64,000 nucleotides of DNA, from NCBI GenBank assembly GCA_963691705.1, contig OY829542.1:53795002-53859001 (forward strand). Direction: 5' to 3'. This stretch comes from Viola odorata (taxonomy: Eukaryota; Streptophyta; Magnoliopsida; Malpighiales; Violaceae). A program made the position numbers and the translations under genes. Shown here one piece after another: positions 42,506 through 55,252 of the stretch. The stretch's first letter is position 1. Every line of letters begins with the position of its first letter. Below the pieces are notes generated by a model. The model ran no database searches. It was not told where the DNA came from and saw only the letters and a program-made list of their open reading frames with translations.

Positions 42506-44294
42506 AACTGTCGCGCCCCGAAAATTAAAAATTCGCGAGTGTGCAACGAAATTTGGGACCTTACAATGCTCAGCGTAAACAGACGCCTCGTAACATGCAA
42601 TGAAGTTGCCACCCTAATTTGGTTGCTAGGTTTAGGGAACCTTAATCGTCATGGCATAGGAAATATAATAAGTAAAAAACTAAAGGCACAAAAACAAGGG
42701 TCTGGACCCCAGACAAAAGGTTCGGGGTCGTATTATGGTCTCGGGAAGGTGTTAGGCACCCGAGTCACATCCGAAAACGGTTACCGGTTGATGAGAGAGG
42801 TGTTTTAAAGGTGTTTTAAAGGTGTTTTGATAAAATGCGTTTTGAAAAGGGGGCCCTCAGAGGAATCGTCACTTTAATCTTATTTGTGCTCGTAATCGTT
42901 CAGGAATAATTAAAACGTCTTTCTGACGGGGTTACCGTTTATCAAGACCGATTGATTATTCCTGATCGTAACGTGATGGGACTGAATTTTCCGCAAGACT
43001 GAATGAGCGCCCTCTTTTTTTCATCATCGGGCCATGCATGATTAAATTAATTACTACGTGATCCTAATATGGATTGCTAACAGAGTACCATTTTAAATGA
43101 TGGATTTAAAACGATAGTTTGCTGTGGGATCGAAAGTCCCCAGGTACATGCAGTCAATATAAGCGAGAATTAAAATCACATGAACGCGGCATTTTAAGAA
43201 AGTCTTTAAACACGTTGTGCATGTGGGTTGATTTTAGTTCTAGCAGTTCTATATATTATGCATACGATGGATATTTGCAGAAAGCATCGAATAAATAAAA
43301 AGGAATCGAAAGGCGTACTTTCGAGCGAAGCTTGAAACTAAAACCTGCAAAATGAGAGTGTTAGCGATAGCTCGAGAAATAAATAAGCAATTTATGAGTG
43401 CAAGATTTTAAATGACAGTTGATTGTACACGAGAAACGATGGATTTCACGCATACGAAATGAGATGCTGAGTTTGGTTGTATGCGAAAAATGATTGATTT
43501 TAAGCATACGAGAATTTATTGCTAGGTGATTGCATACGAAAAATGATGGATTTTTCGTATGTGAGAATTTAAATGCTAGTTGATTGCATGCGAAAAATGA
43601 TGGATTTTACGCATGTGAGAATTAAAATGCTAGTTGATTGCATGCGACAAATGATGGATTTTACGCATGTGAGAATTTAAATGCTAGTTGTTTGCATGCG
43701 AAAAATGATGGATTTTACGCATGTGAGAATTTAAATGCTAGTGATTTTCATGCGAAAAATGATGAATTTTAAGCATGTGAGAATTAAAATGCTAGTGATT
43801 TTCATGCGGAAAATGATGGATTTTACGCATGGGAGAATTTAAATGCTAGTTGTTTGCATGCGAAAAATGATGGATTTTACGCATGTGAGAATTTAAATGC
43901 TAGTTGACTGCATGCGAAAAATGATTGATTTTAAGCATACGAGAGTTTAAGTGCTAGTTGATTGCATGCGAAAAATGATGGATTTGACGCATACGAGAAT
44001 TAAAATGCTAGTGATTTGCATGCGAAAAATGATGGATTTTACGCATGGGAGAATTTAAATGCTAGTCGATTGCATGCGAAAAATGATGGATTTGACGCAT
44101 ACGAGAATTAAAATGCTAGTGATGAGTGCAGAAAAATTAAATGCAGTTTGACGATTTACAGGGGTTTTAAAACAGTTGGATAATTTGCAGAAAGTAAACA
44201 GTTGATATTTGCGAAAAGTGAAACAATTGATATTGCGAAAAATAAAACAATTGATATTGCAGAAAATAAGACAGTTGATATTTACGAGAATTGA

Positions 44295-44860
44295 AATGCG
44301 ACCGACCATATAGGCGGTATATTGAATTTAAATTGCCGAAAGTAAATTGCGAGAAATTAAAGTGCGGAAACTTAAAGTGCGGAAACTTAAAGTGCAGAAA
44401 ATTAAGCAGTTGATAATTTGCGGAAAGATTTCCAGCAGTTTGCGAAAAATTAAAGCAGTTGAATATTTACGAAAATTAAAAAAGCGACCGACCATATAGG
44501 CGGTATTTTAAATGACTGAATTTAAATTGCCGAAAGTAAATTGCTGGAATTTAAAGTGCGGAAAATTAAACAGTTGATAATTTGCGGAAGGATTTCCAGC
44601 AGTTTGCGAAAAATTAAAGCAGTTGAATATTTACGAATATTTACGAAAATTAAAAAGCGACCGACCATATAGGCGGTATTTTAAATGACTGAATTTAGAT
44701 TGCCGAAAGTAAATTGCTGGAATTTAAAGTGCGGAAAATTAAACAGTTGATAATTTGCGGAAGGATTTCCAGCAGTTTGCAAAAAAATTAAAGCAGTTGA
44801 ATATTTATGAAAATTAAAAAAAGCGACCGACCATAAAGGCGGTATTTTAAATGACTGAAT
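44295..44860. repeat. ~170-bp tandem array, four markers, right Ogre LTR
   Basis: Same unit structure as the left array but two units fewer. The end units match the end units of the left array, including the CATAAAGGCGG variant of the last copy. Confidence 0.9.
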
Positions 44861-45759
44861 TTAAACAGTTAGATATAAATGACTGAGGTTAGATCATGTG
44901 AAAATAACTATCACGATAAGGAATGAGCAATTCACGTGTAGAAACAATTCAGTAAACAACTTGATAAAAAATAAGCATACGAACATTTTACGAAAAAATC
45001 GAACTAAACAATTCATGTATAAAAATATAAAAAAAAATAGCACATATCACAAATAATAATCATACGAAGCATGTAAGCATTTTGCGTAAAAAAAATGACG
45101 AATCGAAGACTCGAAAAAAATACAAGTGGGCTGGGCCCTACTTAAAATTTGAAAAATGGGCCAGGAACAATTCCTGGCCCAAGGGAATTCATTTAAATGG
45201 TGATGGGCCAAGCCCATCACCTTTCTTCCTTTCCTTGCCCGAAGGGCCATGCGGCCCAAGTCACCATCTTCTTCCTCACGTCGCCGGAGCCACTGCCGGC
45301 GACGGAGGTGATGAACCAGGCGGCCAAATCGCCTGGTTCTTGACCCGAATGAAGCGTCTCCCTCCCAGCAGCACAAATACATTATCACAGCAAGGAAAAC
45401 GGGAACAAAGCAGTGGCATTTTTGGAGAAAACGGAAAGATGCATATTTACATTAATTTACGAAATAATTAAACTAAGCTACGATAATTCAAACGAATGTT
45501 AGTAGAGTGAAATTAGGTTGAAACTCAAGCACTTAGAACACGTTTGAGCAGTTAAATGGTCATTGAAGTCAAGAACGAAAATTAGAGAGAAACCGTAAGT
45601 GAGAGAGGGAGAAAGAAACTCACAACGCTTGCCGAAATAGGGAAGGATTGCGCGCAAGGAGTGGGCTCAAGTGCTCGTGAATTCGACTGGAAATATAGGG
45701 AGGGAGCAGTGTGATTTTCTTGCAAAATTTTGGACCCTTTTGCCGTTGGGAACGACGGC

Positions 45760-45769
45760 TATTTATAGC
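45760..45769 (-). promoter_or_regulatory. TATA box, right (5') Ogre LTR
   Basis: CTATAAATAG on the - strand. Being in the 5' LTR, this is the one that would drive the element's transcript toward lower coordinates. Confidence 0.6.
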
Positions 45770-45951
45770 CGAAAGCAGCCGCGTGGTGGCCGGACGCGGG
45801 CTGCGCGTGGAGGAGGGGCCGGCCGTGATGATGGCGGAGCTAGGGGCTACGGGATAGAGGCTCGGACGCGATGGGAGCAGGTGGCTCGGGCGTGGACTCG
45901 TGGCTGAGAATTCCCTCGGCACTGTTCACGTGCATTATGCACAATAAATTG

Positions 45952-46001
45952 TCAACCGTTGATCTGGTTGACTTTCCTTGGTTGACCAGATCAACGGTTG
46001 A
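45952..46001. repeat. 17-bp perfect inverted repeat in Ogre U3 (right LTR)
   Basis: Identical arms and loop size to 26417-26466. Confidence 0.9.
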
Positions 46002-46706
46002 GATCAAAGGCCTTTAAGTCTCATTTAAATGGCCTCGAGCCGAGTCTCGCGGGCAAACGTTCCGACTTTTCGAGCCGAAGGTACTGGCGCGTAGAGAAAA
46101 ATACGCCGATTTTAACCGTCTACAGCGAATGGCGAGAATTCCTCGTTTAACGTGTTTATTTTCGCGTTCAAAAACGTGAAATGTTTGAACGGAAAAATAA
46201 TAACGTTACGCCAAAAATTACACGAGTCGTTGTAGACCGTTGCGACCAGAAAAAAATCTAGCAACTAGTTGATGGAAAACATTTTAAAGTCGACCTATTG
46301 TCTGAGCAGGCTTACTCGAGTCCAATAAAAGCTCGAATAAAAATAATAAAAAAATAAAAAAATACTAAAAAATGCGCTAAAATATTAAAAATCCTAAAAT
46401 CCATGAGATGACCTAAAACGAAGAAACGACTCGCAAACGACTGACGGATAGTAAAAAACTGTGAGTTTTAAGGCTAAAAATAATAAGGATATTAATAACA
46501 AAAATACTTGACGAAAAATTAAAAACGCGATTTCGAAAGCTGACGAAGCTAACGATGATGCTAAAACGCGATGAAAACCCTAAAAATGCTAACGATGGTA
46601 AACTAACTACAGCTGACTGTAAACTAAGTAAAAATGACCGTAAATTAAATAAATGACAGAAATGTTAAAGTTAAGTAAAAATGGCGTCAAAATTCGGGTA
46701 TCAATA

Positions 46707-49062
46707 GATACTACCACAGAATTCTCTGAATCCATAACCCAATCCATCCACAGCACTATTCCATGGCATATACCAGCCTCTGTAAATTCAACCTGTGGGA
46801 CGAGTCTTGTTAAGAATGCATTTAATGAGGATTAAAACTAAAAAAAACGAAAAATGGAAAGAAAGATGAACAAGATAACTAAATGTTTAAGGACGTTATA
46901 CACCCATACTTATCGTTTCTCCTATGAACTTGCTGATCTTCTTGATCAACATTCAACACAAGAGAACAGGGCACACATCATAATCAGAAATGGTTAATTA
47001 TGTCTCTAGACATTTGAATCCCCAAAGAGAAAATTCCATAGAATAACTCAGGGGAAGATCATGGCAAAAACAGTACTTTAGTCGTAATCTTTTTTAAAAA
47101 CATGTAATCAATGCTTATCATATAATGAGAATGCATTTCATAAATGGAATACAGCTTCTAATAGCATCATATTCTTCAGGGGTAGAGAGATCTTACAACA
47201 TTACTTAAAGCTGTTAGCATGGACGACCTCCATTGATTGTCTCCATAGATTGCAATTCTTTCAGGGGATAGTACGAGGTGAAAATCCCCAGCATTAAAAT
47301 CATGCTGACTAGCCTCGATTGCTTGTGTTGTCAGATTATACATGATACTAGTGCTATCATGAACAGCATGCAAATGAACCTCTTCACCCCTGGATACAGG
47401 TATACCTTCCCGTGAGGTGAACCACAGACACTGTTTCCAGTGGTCACACCAATCACCAGTGCCGAATGAAGCATCAAATCAGTCTTATTACTTGTATCAG
47501 CACTACGCCATACACTTCAGTAGTTTAACTCAACAAAGTGATCTTTGTTTGGTTCAAAATTCAGTAAGTCCATTCATTACAAGTTTTACGAAGAGTTGCA
47601 TAGGTAATCTTTTACAGTGTATCTTGTGTAGCAACAAAAGTTTATGTAGTAACCATGCCTAAAGATTCAACTTCTTGAGCAAGTATCTTGTGTAGTAACA
47701 AAAGTTTCTTCATGTCCCCATGAGATAATATGGAAAGGGACCTAACATTCAAACTTTTATTCAGTTAAATAAGGATTCTTTCAGAATTACATGCTGGAAA
47801 TTATTCACCTAATTCCCTTATCAGTAGTTACCATGAGGTTGCAAAAAGCTAATTATGGAAAATATGGAACTATATAATTAGCAAAGCATGCCCAAATGAT
47901 GTTTGTTCACATAAAACCCAGTAACATCCAACTGTTTATGTCCTTTGTATGATTAAAGCAATAGACTTCCTATCAAGAATATAGCAAATGTATGATCAAA
48001 GAGATTTCCAACAGTACCAAGTGGAGTGAAAATGTCCAATGTAATAGCAATCGTTACTTACTTATATTTGTTGGCAAATCTACCCATCTAGGGGCAGTGG
48101 TATAAAATATTGTCCCTTCATGATCAAGTTGAAGAACCCACCTGAAGACATAAATATAGAGATGCTATAATCGTGCCTAGAAATCAAAATATGGCATAAA
48201 GAGACAACATTTTGCTTACCATGATACTACAGCATGAACTCTACCATCACTGGCTGCCTTGATAAGCACCTCAGTTTCCCCCTGGCTGTCTGGTCGTTTC
48301 CAAAAGTCAAATTCAAAAATCTTGAAGGGTTCTGACAGCTGAATGAATTCTAAATTAAGCAAGAATAAAAGCAATTGGACCCTCTTCAGAAGTCAGTAGA
48401 AGAGTGAATTTTCTTTACCAGTTTTATTTCCTTTGATAGTGCATCACAATGCAGGGGATGTTGATGCGGTTTGACACATAAAATAGTATCCAAGCCAGCT
48501 GGGACAAGATGAATGTTGTCAAATGCTTTTGCTTCATTATTAGACAAATCATGCAGCTTCCGCAGGAATGCACTTTCAACCCACTTTAGTATTGCAAAAC
48601 AAACAGAAAAACAATTGCAAATTCACCCATGTGAGAGTTGGAATGATGAGAAAAAACTTTTTTCAACTACAAGATATCTAGACAATAGAGGCGCATATGT
48701 GGGCACAACTTCATTTCTTGCCATAAAATGCAACGACACTGTAAACATCTCCAAATTCCATGCATCGAACCACTAAAATTTTATATAAAAAGGAATATTT
48801 GAAAAAAGAAAGAAAAAGATTCCAACACCAGCTAAACACCTGGCCGTAAGTAGTCGCACGATACGGTACAGTTATTGGAGTTTCAGTCAGCAGCATGTCA
48901 TGTGCATGTTGTAGTGTTGGTATTAACCCTTCGCCCAGTAACTCTGAATCCAATATCTCACTTACCTATCAAAACAAAGATAAACACAATAAAATACCAA
49001 AAAGCAAAAAAAAAGGGCATGCATTATGCTTAAACATGCTGGCACTCACAAGAACATCTGCA
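46707..49062 (-). pseudogene. PRMT7: PRMT7 protein arginine methyltransferase, decayed copy
   Basis: On the - strand the exons are about 49062-49050 (ADVL end only), 48965-48840 (VSEILDSELLGEGLIP), 48583-48419 (LRKLHDLSNNEAK, LVPAGLDTILCVKP), 48338-48220 (LSEPFKIFEFDFWKRPDS), 48141-48062 (WVLQLDHEGTIFY), about 47425-47209 (DWCDHWKQCLWF, LSPERIAIYGDNQW) and 46792-46707 (VEFTEAGICHGIVLWMDWVM). The last is cut by the Ogre insertion and resumes at 22636. PRMT7 makes monomethylarginine and normally has two methyltransferase modules. Missing here are the N-terminal part with the GxGxG SAM-binding motif, some 180 residues between the last two exons, and the C-terminus. No acceptor AG is seen before DWCDHW. 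It cannot encode an active enzyme. Confidence 0.88.
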
Positions 49063-49257
49063 AGTGGATTATATTGAAATGTCTTAAGAAATAAGGATTG
49101 AAAGTGAGTAATTATGTAAATTATAGGGCCAAATTTGTACTCTACCGACCGGAAAAGAACACAATAAAAGAGTGTTAAGTTTTAACACAATTCACGGCGG
49201 GCGTGAGAGGTTCGTAGCGGAGCTGAACTAACAAGATCTTTGAAACTCCGCTGCAAA
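49063..49257. promoter_or_regulatory. Intergenic start region between PRMT7 remnant and HINT4
   Basis: About 190 bp separates the two divergently oriented genes. It must hold the HINT4 promoter and 5' leader. No clear TATA box is seen. In an intact locus the lost PRMT7 N-terminal exons would lie here, so this stretch has suffered a deletion. Confidence 0.45.
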
Positions 49258-52165
49258 ATGGCGGGAGCCACCTCATCACCGTGCATCTTCTGTCAGATTG
49301 TCCGCAATTCCACCTCCACCACTCTCCTCCACTCCGTTCGTCTCTCACTCTTAAACCCCTTGTTTGGTTGTTCTCTAAACCGATCCCACTACCCGTTTTA
49401 GCCTTACCTTGTTCATTCTCCTATTCTTGCATTCTCTTCTTAGCAATCAAACAGATGATTTCAGAAATAATGGTTTCCTTTCACTTTTTACTAATTCAGT
49501 TTTTTTTCCATTTGGTTTGCTGCAGGATGACAAAGTGGTCGCCTTTCAAGACATCAAACCTGCTGCGTTCAGGTTGGTCTAATTGTTTACTTGTATTTCT
49601 TGCCTGCTTATATCAGTTGGTGAATTTGCTATATTTATTTCCTTCGATTTCTTTAAGTTAGCTCATGATTTGGGTGAAAGTCAGAACCAAAAAGGCAATT
49701 ACGAATGTAATTGAGTAGAGAAATTGGGAAGCAATTTCCAGATCTTGTATCTGAATATGCTGGTGTTATTAGTGGATCTTGCATTTCTCAGTTAAGGCAG
49801 ACACACAACTAGAGTATTATTGTTGTTTTTTTTCTAATGAAAAGTGATGTCTTTTTTTAACTAGTTTTTTTGGGTGGAAATGGGCCAACGTAAAATCCTA
49901 AGTTTTCGCTAATTGCTCCCTTAATACTTGACAGTTGTGCTTCTTTCACAGTGTTCATATTTTTGTTGATTGCATTGTCTTTCTAGCTTATAATTTTTAA
50001 TACCATTTCGTAAAAGGGTATTTTGCTTCGTCCAATGGTCTTGCAGGCACTACTTGGTGATTCCTGTTGAGCACATTGCAACTGTCAATGATCTTCAAAG
50101 GAGAGATGAAGATTACGCTTTGGGTATATAGAACTTTAAATTTTTAACCTCTTGTGGATTGAACTTGAATTTTCAAGTAGTGTAGAACTTTTGGATTGTT
50201 TTTGTTAACATTCGTATATTCTTCTTTTACGTAGTGAGTCACATGTTAAATGTGGGGCAAATGCTGTTACACCGAGATGCTCCTCAGTCAAAAGAGTTCA
50301 GGTATTGATTATTGCCTATGAAAGCATGCTTACATGCATTCACATCCTTTTTCTTTCTTTCTTTCTGTGAACTCACGTAGTTAGAATGATTAAGAGGGAT
50401 TTTACCACTTAAACTGTGAAGGCTGGCGGTCTTGGACCACCTAAAAGCCACAATTTATAACTTCTTACTCATGGCAGACAGTTTTGCGATGTATCGTTCA
50501 GGGTTTGCTACCTTTTATTGGATTAGTTGCTTGCTTTATGGTGTGATCTCTAATTGAAATGGATTTGGCACAAAATGGAGTTGGAGTTAGGAATATTACT
50601 AGTACAATGATCCACCTGTGCATGTAATAGGCCCTGCATTCAGCGGATTTTATGAAGATTTATCATCTCTTCTGTTATTGATCTTTCACCCTGTTGTAGA
50701 GTAGGAATAAACATCAAAAGAAAGAATAAGACTGAAATTGACAACTAAAGAAGAGTGGCGAAGAAAATTAAAATCTAGGGTATCCAGAGCCCATAAGCTC
50801 TTCTGATTCCTTCTTCTACTTCCTTTTTTTCTGGTAAAACAGAGATTCCGGTTACTTATTATAATTGGTACAGGTTGGATTTTGGTATGGGATTTTCTTT
50901 GAAAGGTTACCTTTAATTTGTGTACTGGATTGATAGCACAAAGTCCCCTTGTAAAAACAAACCCTTAGAGCCCATTTATAACAGCTTTCAGTTCTTAATT
51001 TTCTTTCCTTTGAGAGGACACGTCCCATCTAATTGGTATTGTGATTGATAGTTCGACAGTTACATACAATAATATGACTCATAAGCTTTTCTTTCTTTCT
51101 TTTTTGCTCTTTCGTTTTGGTTGAGAAGCTAGAATTTGAAGGAAAGACTTAGCATTCCTTACTTTGTAGAGAGGACCATAGGTCAGTAGCACAGTTTAAA
51201 GCAAATAACCACTCCTAAACTAACAGGAAACCAAAGTGACCAAGTTTTATTGTTCATCACCAAGAAATTTTTTTATTTCCTCAAAGCTTCTCTTCCAATC
51301 CATTTTCATTGAAGAAATTTGTTTTGGGTTCATAAGCATTCTTCGTTATCTAATGGATATCAAGTTCAAGACTTCCCTTCTTTCCTCCTCTGTGCATGCT
51401 TTTATTTATGGAGTCTCCTTAACATTTTTAGTATATAGTAATCATAGACATCAGCTTTAATGTACTCATAACAAACGTTGTCAAATGAATGATGTATTAT
51501 TTGTACCTTATCCATGAGTAATTGTTGTTAGCCCAATATCTTGAACAACTTGTGAAGAATGATATGAACTTGTCAACTTGATTATAATTTTGCTACCACA
51601 GATTTACTTGTTGCCTTCCTTCTAAATGTATGAACGAAATCAAATGCATGAGTCCTGGGATGTGACATTTTCTTGAAAAGATAAAGAGAGACCGCAGGCC
51701 TATAAAATAGGTGTAAGAAAAAATGTGCACTTGCTGCATAATTAGAACGAAATGGGCAGGTATGCTCTTAGGATACTTGTGCTCCTCCTCCAAATTATTG
51801 CATGTAATTTGTTTGAGAAACAAGTTTAATTATGAAATTTTATTTTGACATTTCAACAGATTTGGCTTTCATCGGCCTCCATTGAATAGTGTTGGCCATC
51901 TACACCTCCATTGTTTGGCATCACCCTTCACACCCAAGTAAGCTATTTGCTTTTGGCTCCAATTATCCCTTTGTAATTCTCTTAACATTGGGAATACCTT
52001 ATTATGCTCAAAGCACTTTTTTTATTGTCTATTTATATGTTTGAACTGAGAATATCTTAATTTATTAATATCCTGTACAGATGGAAACGACTAAAATACG
52101 TGTCTTTTGGACCACTTGGATTTATAGAAACTGAGAAGTTACTGAATAAGATAAAGCCTTCCTAA
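49258..52165 (+). CDS. HINT4: HIT-family protein, HINT4-like
   Basis: Six exons join into a 143-residue protein: 49258-49335, 49526-49572, 50047-50123, 50235-50301, 51860-51937 and 52081-52165. All introns have GT...AG borders and phases that close without a stop. It starts MAGATSSPCIFCQIV (CxxC), continues with DDKVVAFQDIKPAAFRHYLV and the HIT motif HLHLHC near residue 115, and ends KIKPS. HIT proteins hydrolyse nucleoside phosphoramidates or adenosine phosphosulphate; the middle His of HxHxH attacks the phosphate. Length agrees with Arabidopsis HINT4 (about 146). Intron 4 is 1558 bp. The first donor (GTTCGT) is weak. This looks like a working gene. Confidence 0.92.
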
Positions 52166-55100
52166 CAAATGACTTTATAGGTTTGCTTCTGTCCAAATCT
52201 CAGTAGCTTTTGGTTAACTGTATCATATCTTACAGACATGATTATTATTTATAATATTGGTTGTTGATATGCCAAATGAACGTCTGGATTTTCTTTGGAC
52301 ATTGAAACACAGTCCTTAGAATTCATCTTTTCTTCTGATTCTGTCCTCCCTCCATGCATCAGTTATGCATCACATTCTAGAAACACAATCTACACTTTTG
52401 CTGATAGTCCTGCTTGAGGTAAAATCAAATTATGCTAAACTTAATTGCTTAATGCTTTGTCAAAAGATTGAAAAGTAAAGGCTGCATATGGTGCACATGA
52501 GCCAGGCACAACACGCTTCCAATGGTTAAAACTTTGGTGCTCAAACATCTGTTTAGATATTGGACTCCCATCTTATTGTTTAGCCTGATGGAGTTATATT
52601 CGATGCCAGGGAGAGTCAAGGCGCTCCCCAGATTCAGTTGATTTCTGGTTAATCGTAACCATTATTATTGAGTCCAAACCCCTATAGTGGTGGGCACAAT
52701 GGGACTAACACCTTTTGATGTTTTGAGGTATTTAGTTGATATATTATGCTTGAAAGGTTCCATGTATCTAACGTCAAAGCACAATGATTCCTCAAGGATT
52801 CTAATCTACACTCCTTATATAAAAGTGTTATTGTTTGGAAATTTTGGTGATTTTCTCTTTAGAGCAGTAAATGTTGTGGTTACTATTATTGTTGTGTCAT
52901 TTTCTTTCTAACTTAGTGAATGAATTTCATTTCGATGTACTATTGGTTTGACTTTACCGAGGTGAGAACCCCAGTTGTTTTTGGAATTGTCCTCAGCCGT
53001 CATCTGGATAACATTGATACTTCGAGCCATATTGTTTTGTTAGTACTTGCACACACCATCCGACTGTATTGTGTTGCTTACAATGATATGGCCTCATTGA
53101 TGAATCCCATCCTAGAATATTTAAGAAGTCTGAACTTTATTCATTCAACTCAGAAGGAGGCTCATAAGCATCCTATATGAGCAGATCAGAAGCTCAAAGG
53201 GTAGCCATATTCCCATCTAAAGGGACACTGGCTGTCTAAGGGAATCCCTAGAATCTATATTCCCTCGGTGCCTTTTTTTCCCTTTTAATTGGTTTATAAG
53301 TATCTTAACTGGCACATGCAACTGAAGTACTTTCCATGAATCTTAAAATCCACTGCTTTTTCCCTTGTTTTTCCCCCTCTTTTGGCATGATAAATTGATT
53401 ATGTTGTATTAGTTGCAGTGGGGCAAAAATATAGGACAGAAGCATTTAGGAAGATGTCATCTGATCATTCATCATAAATATGTAAACGTGCAGTCAGAGT
53501 CATGGCATGTGTAGTCTAGTGGCACAGGATCTAGGTTAGGCATGGGAAAAGAGACTGTGTTAGACCTCCCGATCCTGAAGAAGTGTCAATTGCGAAACGG
53601 TGTAACCTAATATTTGTTTCTCCCATTGACTAACTAGAGTGATAAGAGCCTTGTGATCAGCATTCCATTTCTAGTCTTGATCTGTAATGATGGGCATGCA
53701 TGTGTTAATTCCGATATCCTGGACTGTCACCGTGCGGCTAGTTTAATGTAGAATACATGATTAGTAGACGATTTGTTATGTTACTGAAGCTAATAGCTTT
53801 TGATCGTCATTAGATGTTCTTGTCGTAAGCCTCTTAGAATCAACAGAACAGGACCTGCTGTGGTATATGCTTTGTGAAACTGAGATTGCTGACAACTTGC
53901 ATAGCCTTAAATGTTCTTTTCACTGTTATAATAATATTCCCATGCAAGAATCTCTGTTTTCTTACTTTCAGTCAACTTATGGAGAAAGTTGATAGTGAAA
54001 AGGATGTAGAGGGAGAAATAAATGCACACACTTGCTCGAACACGCAAGCACGCGCACAATTACACAAACAGAGAGAGTGCATCCCTGTCTTGTCCTTTAA
54101 CGACTTGGAAGAATGACAAAACTCTTAGGTTGATAGAGTTTTGATTTCCTATGTTAGTACGGTTACATAATTGAAAGGCTTAACAGTAGTTTCCTTGTAG
54201 GGATAGAAACTGGAGGATTCGAGGGAGGTTGAGGGTTAGTCTCGGGTCGAAGTCTTTCTTATATTATGGCAAAATAATGAAGAGAACTTGGCCGACATTA
54301 GTTGGACTGATGTAGGTTATGAATTTCCAACGTGAGGGCCCTGCTTAATTTTAGTCATCCAAGGATCCCTATCAAGGAATGGAATCTTGTCAATAACTCA
54401 AACAATTAATTAAGAAATTTCTTCTTTTTCTTAGGGTTAAAAAATGTCTTTTGAGATAGATGGTTGGTGTGATCGTTTGACGCTTTCACTCTTCAAATAG
54501 ATCGCTAGTTCAATTATTATTTGTAGAGAGTGATTACTTATTAAAAACATTTTATTTCTTGATGGACTAAATTAGCTTTATTTTATATGTTCTCCTAGAC
54601 CAGGTTTCCCTACACTTGCAAGTTGAGCAAATTAAAAGAAACATTAGAGAATGAAATTAGTGTATTAAAATAAAAAATAAAAATCTTCTTTTAGAGTTGT
54701 TGTGTAACAATATAAATATTGGATGTGACTAAACCTCATCCTTATTATAGGCGTACCATCAACCACTTAATTAGGTACTCTTTTAAATAATTGTATAATG
54801 ATAAAAAATCACCAATAAATTCTATTACAGCTGTGTTTATTATAAAGATGTACGACACTTTTTTTAAATGAGAGTTTGTAGGTTCGATTATTGTATATGA
54901 AGAAATTGCTTGCTGTGAGCACTTTATATAGAATAATACGGCATGAATATATTTAATCTAAACTCAACGATAATTACGGATATTTGTGATTTAGACGTAG
55001 AAAAGAAGCCCAAAAACTTGGTCACTAGGTGTAGGGGTAAATTAATACAGGTAGGTTGTAGGTGTTTGGGGGAGTATGTGTTTGTAGGTAGATAGCAATA

Positions 55101-55249
55101 GTGAATAATCCCATCGTCCTGGGAAAGTATGGCTGCCATGAATTTGCATGAAATTATGAAGCATGGTTGATGTAAGGGACGCGTCTTTTTCGAGCAAATT
55201 TTGTATTTTATGGTTTCACAACTCATAAGTACAGCTGTTTTATGGAGTT
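52166..55249. other. Intergenic region downstream of HINT4
   Basis: Read in all frames without a convincing exon. The first few hundred bases are presumably 3' untranslated sequence. Short ORFs here (52687, 52920, 53874) have no recognisable motif. Confidence 0.5.
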
Positions 55250-55252
55250 TTA

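Larger units (their letters stand above)
22637..46706 (-). mobile_element. Ogre/Tat Ty3/gypsy retrotransposon, complete
   Basis: 24,070 bp between GATAC duplications at 22632-22636 and 46707-46711. On the - strand the order is 5' LTR (42509-46706), tRNA primer site, leader, ORF1, gag-protease, a probable short intron, RT, RNase H, integrase, a long repeat-rich 3' untranslated region, polypurine tract and 3' LTR (22637-27172). An extra ORF before gag, the DNGS protease, the GRPWIHSAGAVPSS motif and LTRs over 4 kb are hallmarks of the Ogre group. Gag-protease is open but pol has three stops, so this copy cannot move on its own. Hand comparison of the first 400 bases of the two LTRs gave about seven mismatches, so the insertion is fairly young. 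Confidence 0.95.
42509..46706 (-). mobile_element. 5' LTR of the Ogre element
   Basis: 4198 bp. Same borders as the left LTR except that the last bases read TCAATA instead of TCAACA, a single C-to-T change at the edge. It has four CGACCGACCATA markers (near 44297, 44485, 44657, 44823) where the left LTR has six, which accounts for the 338-bp length difference. Confidence 0.95.

Noticed and set aside
53500..53620. tRNA-like stretch near GATCTAGGTTAGGCATGGG
   Set aside because: No cloverleaf could be drawn by eye; no B-box consensus at proper spacing.
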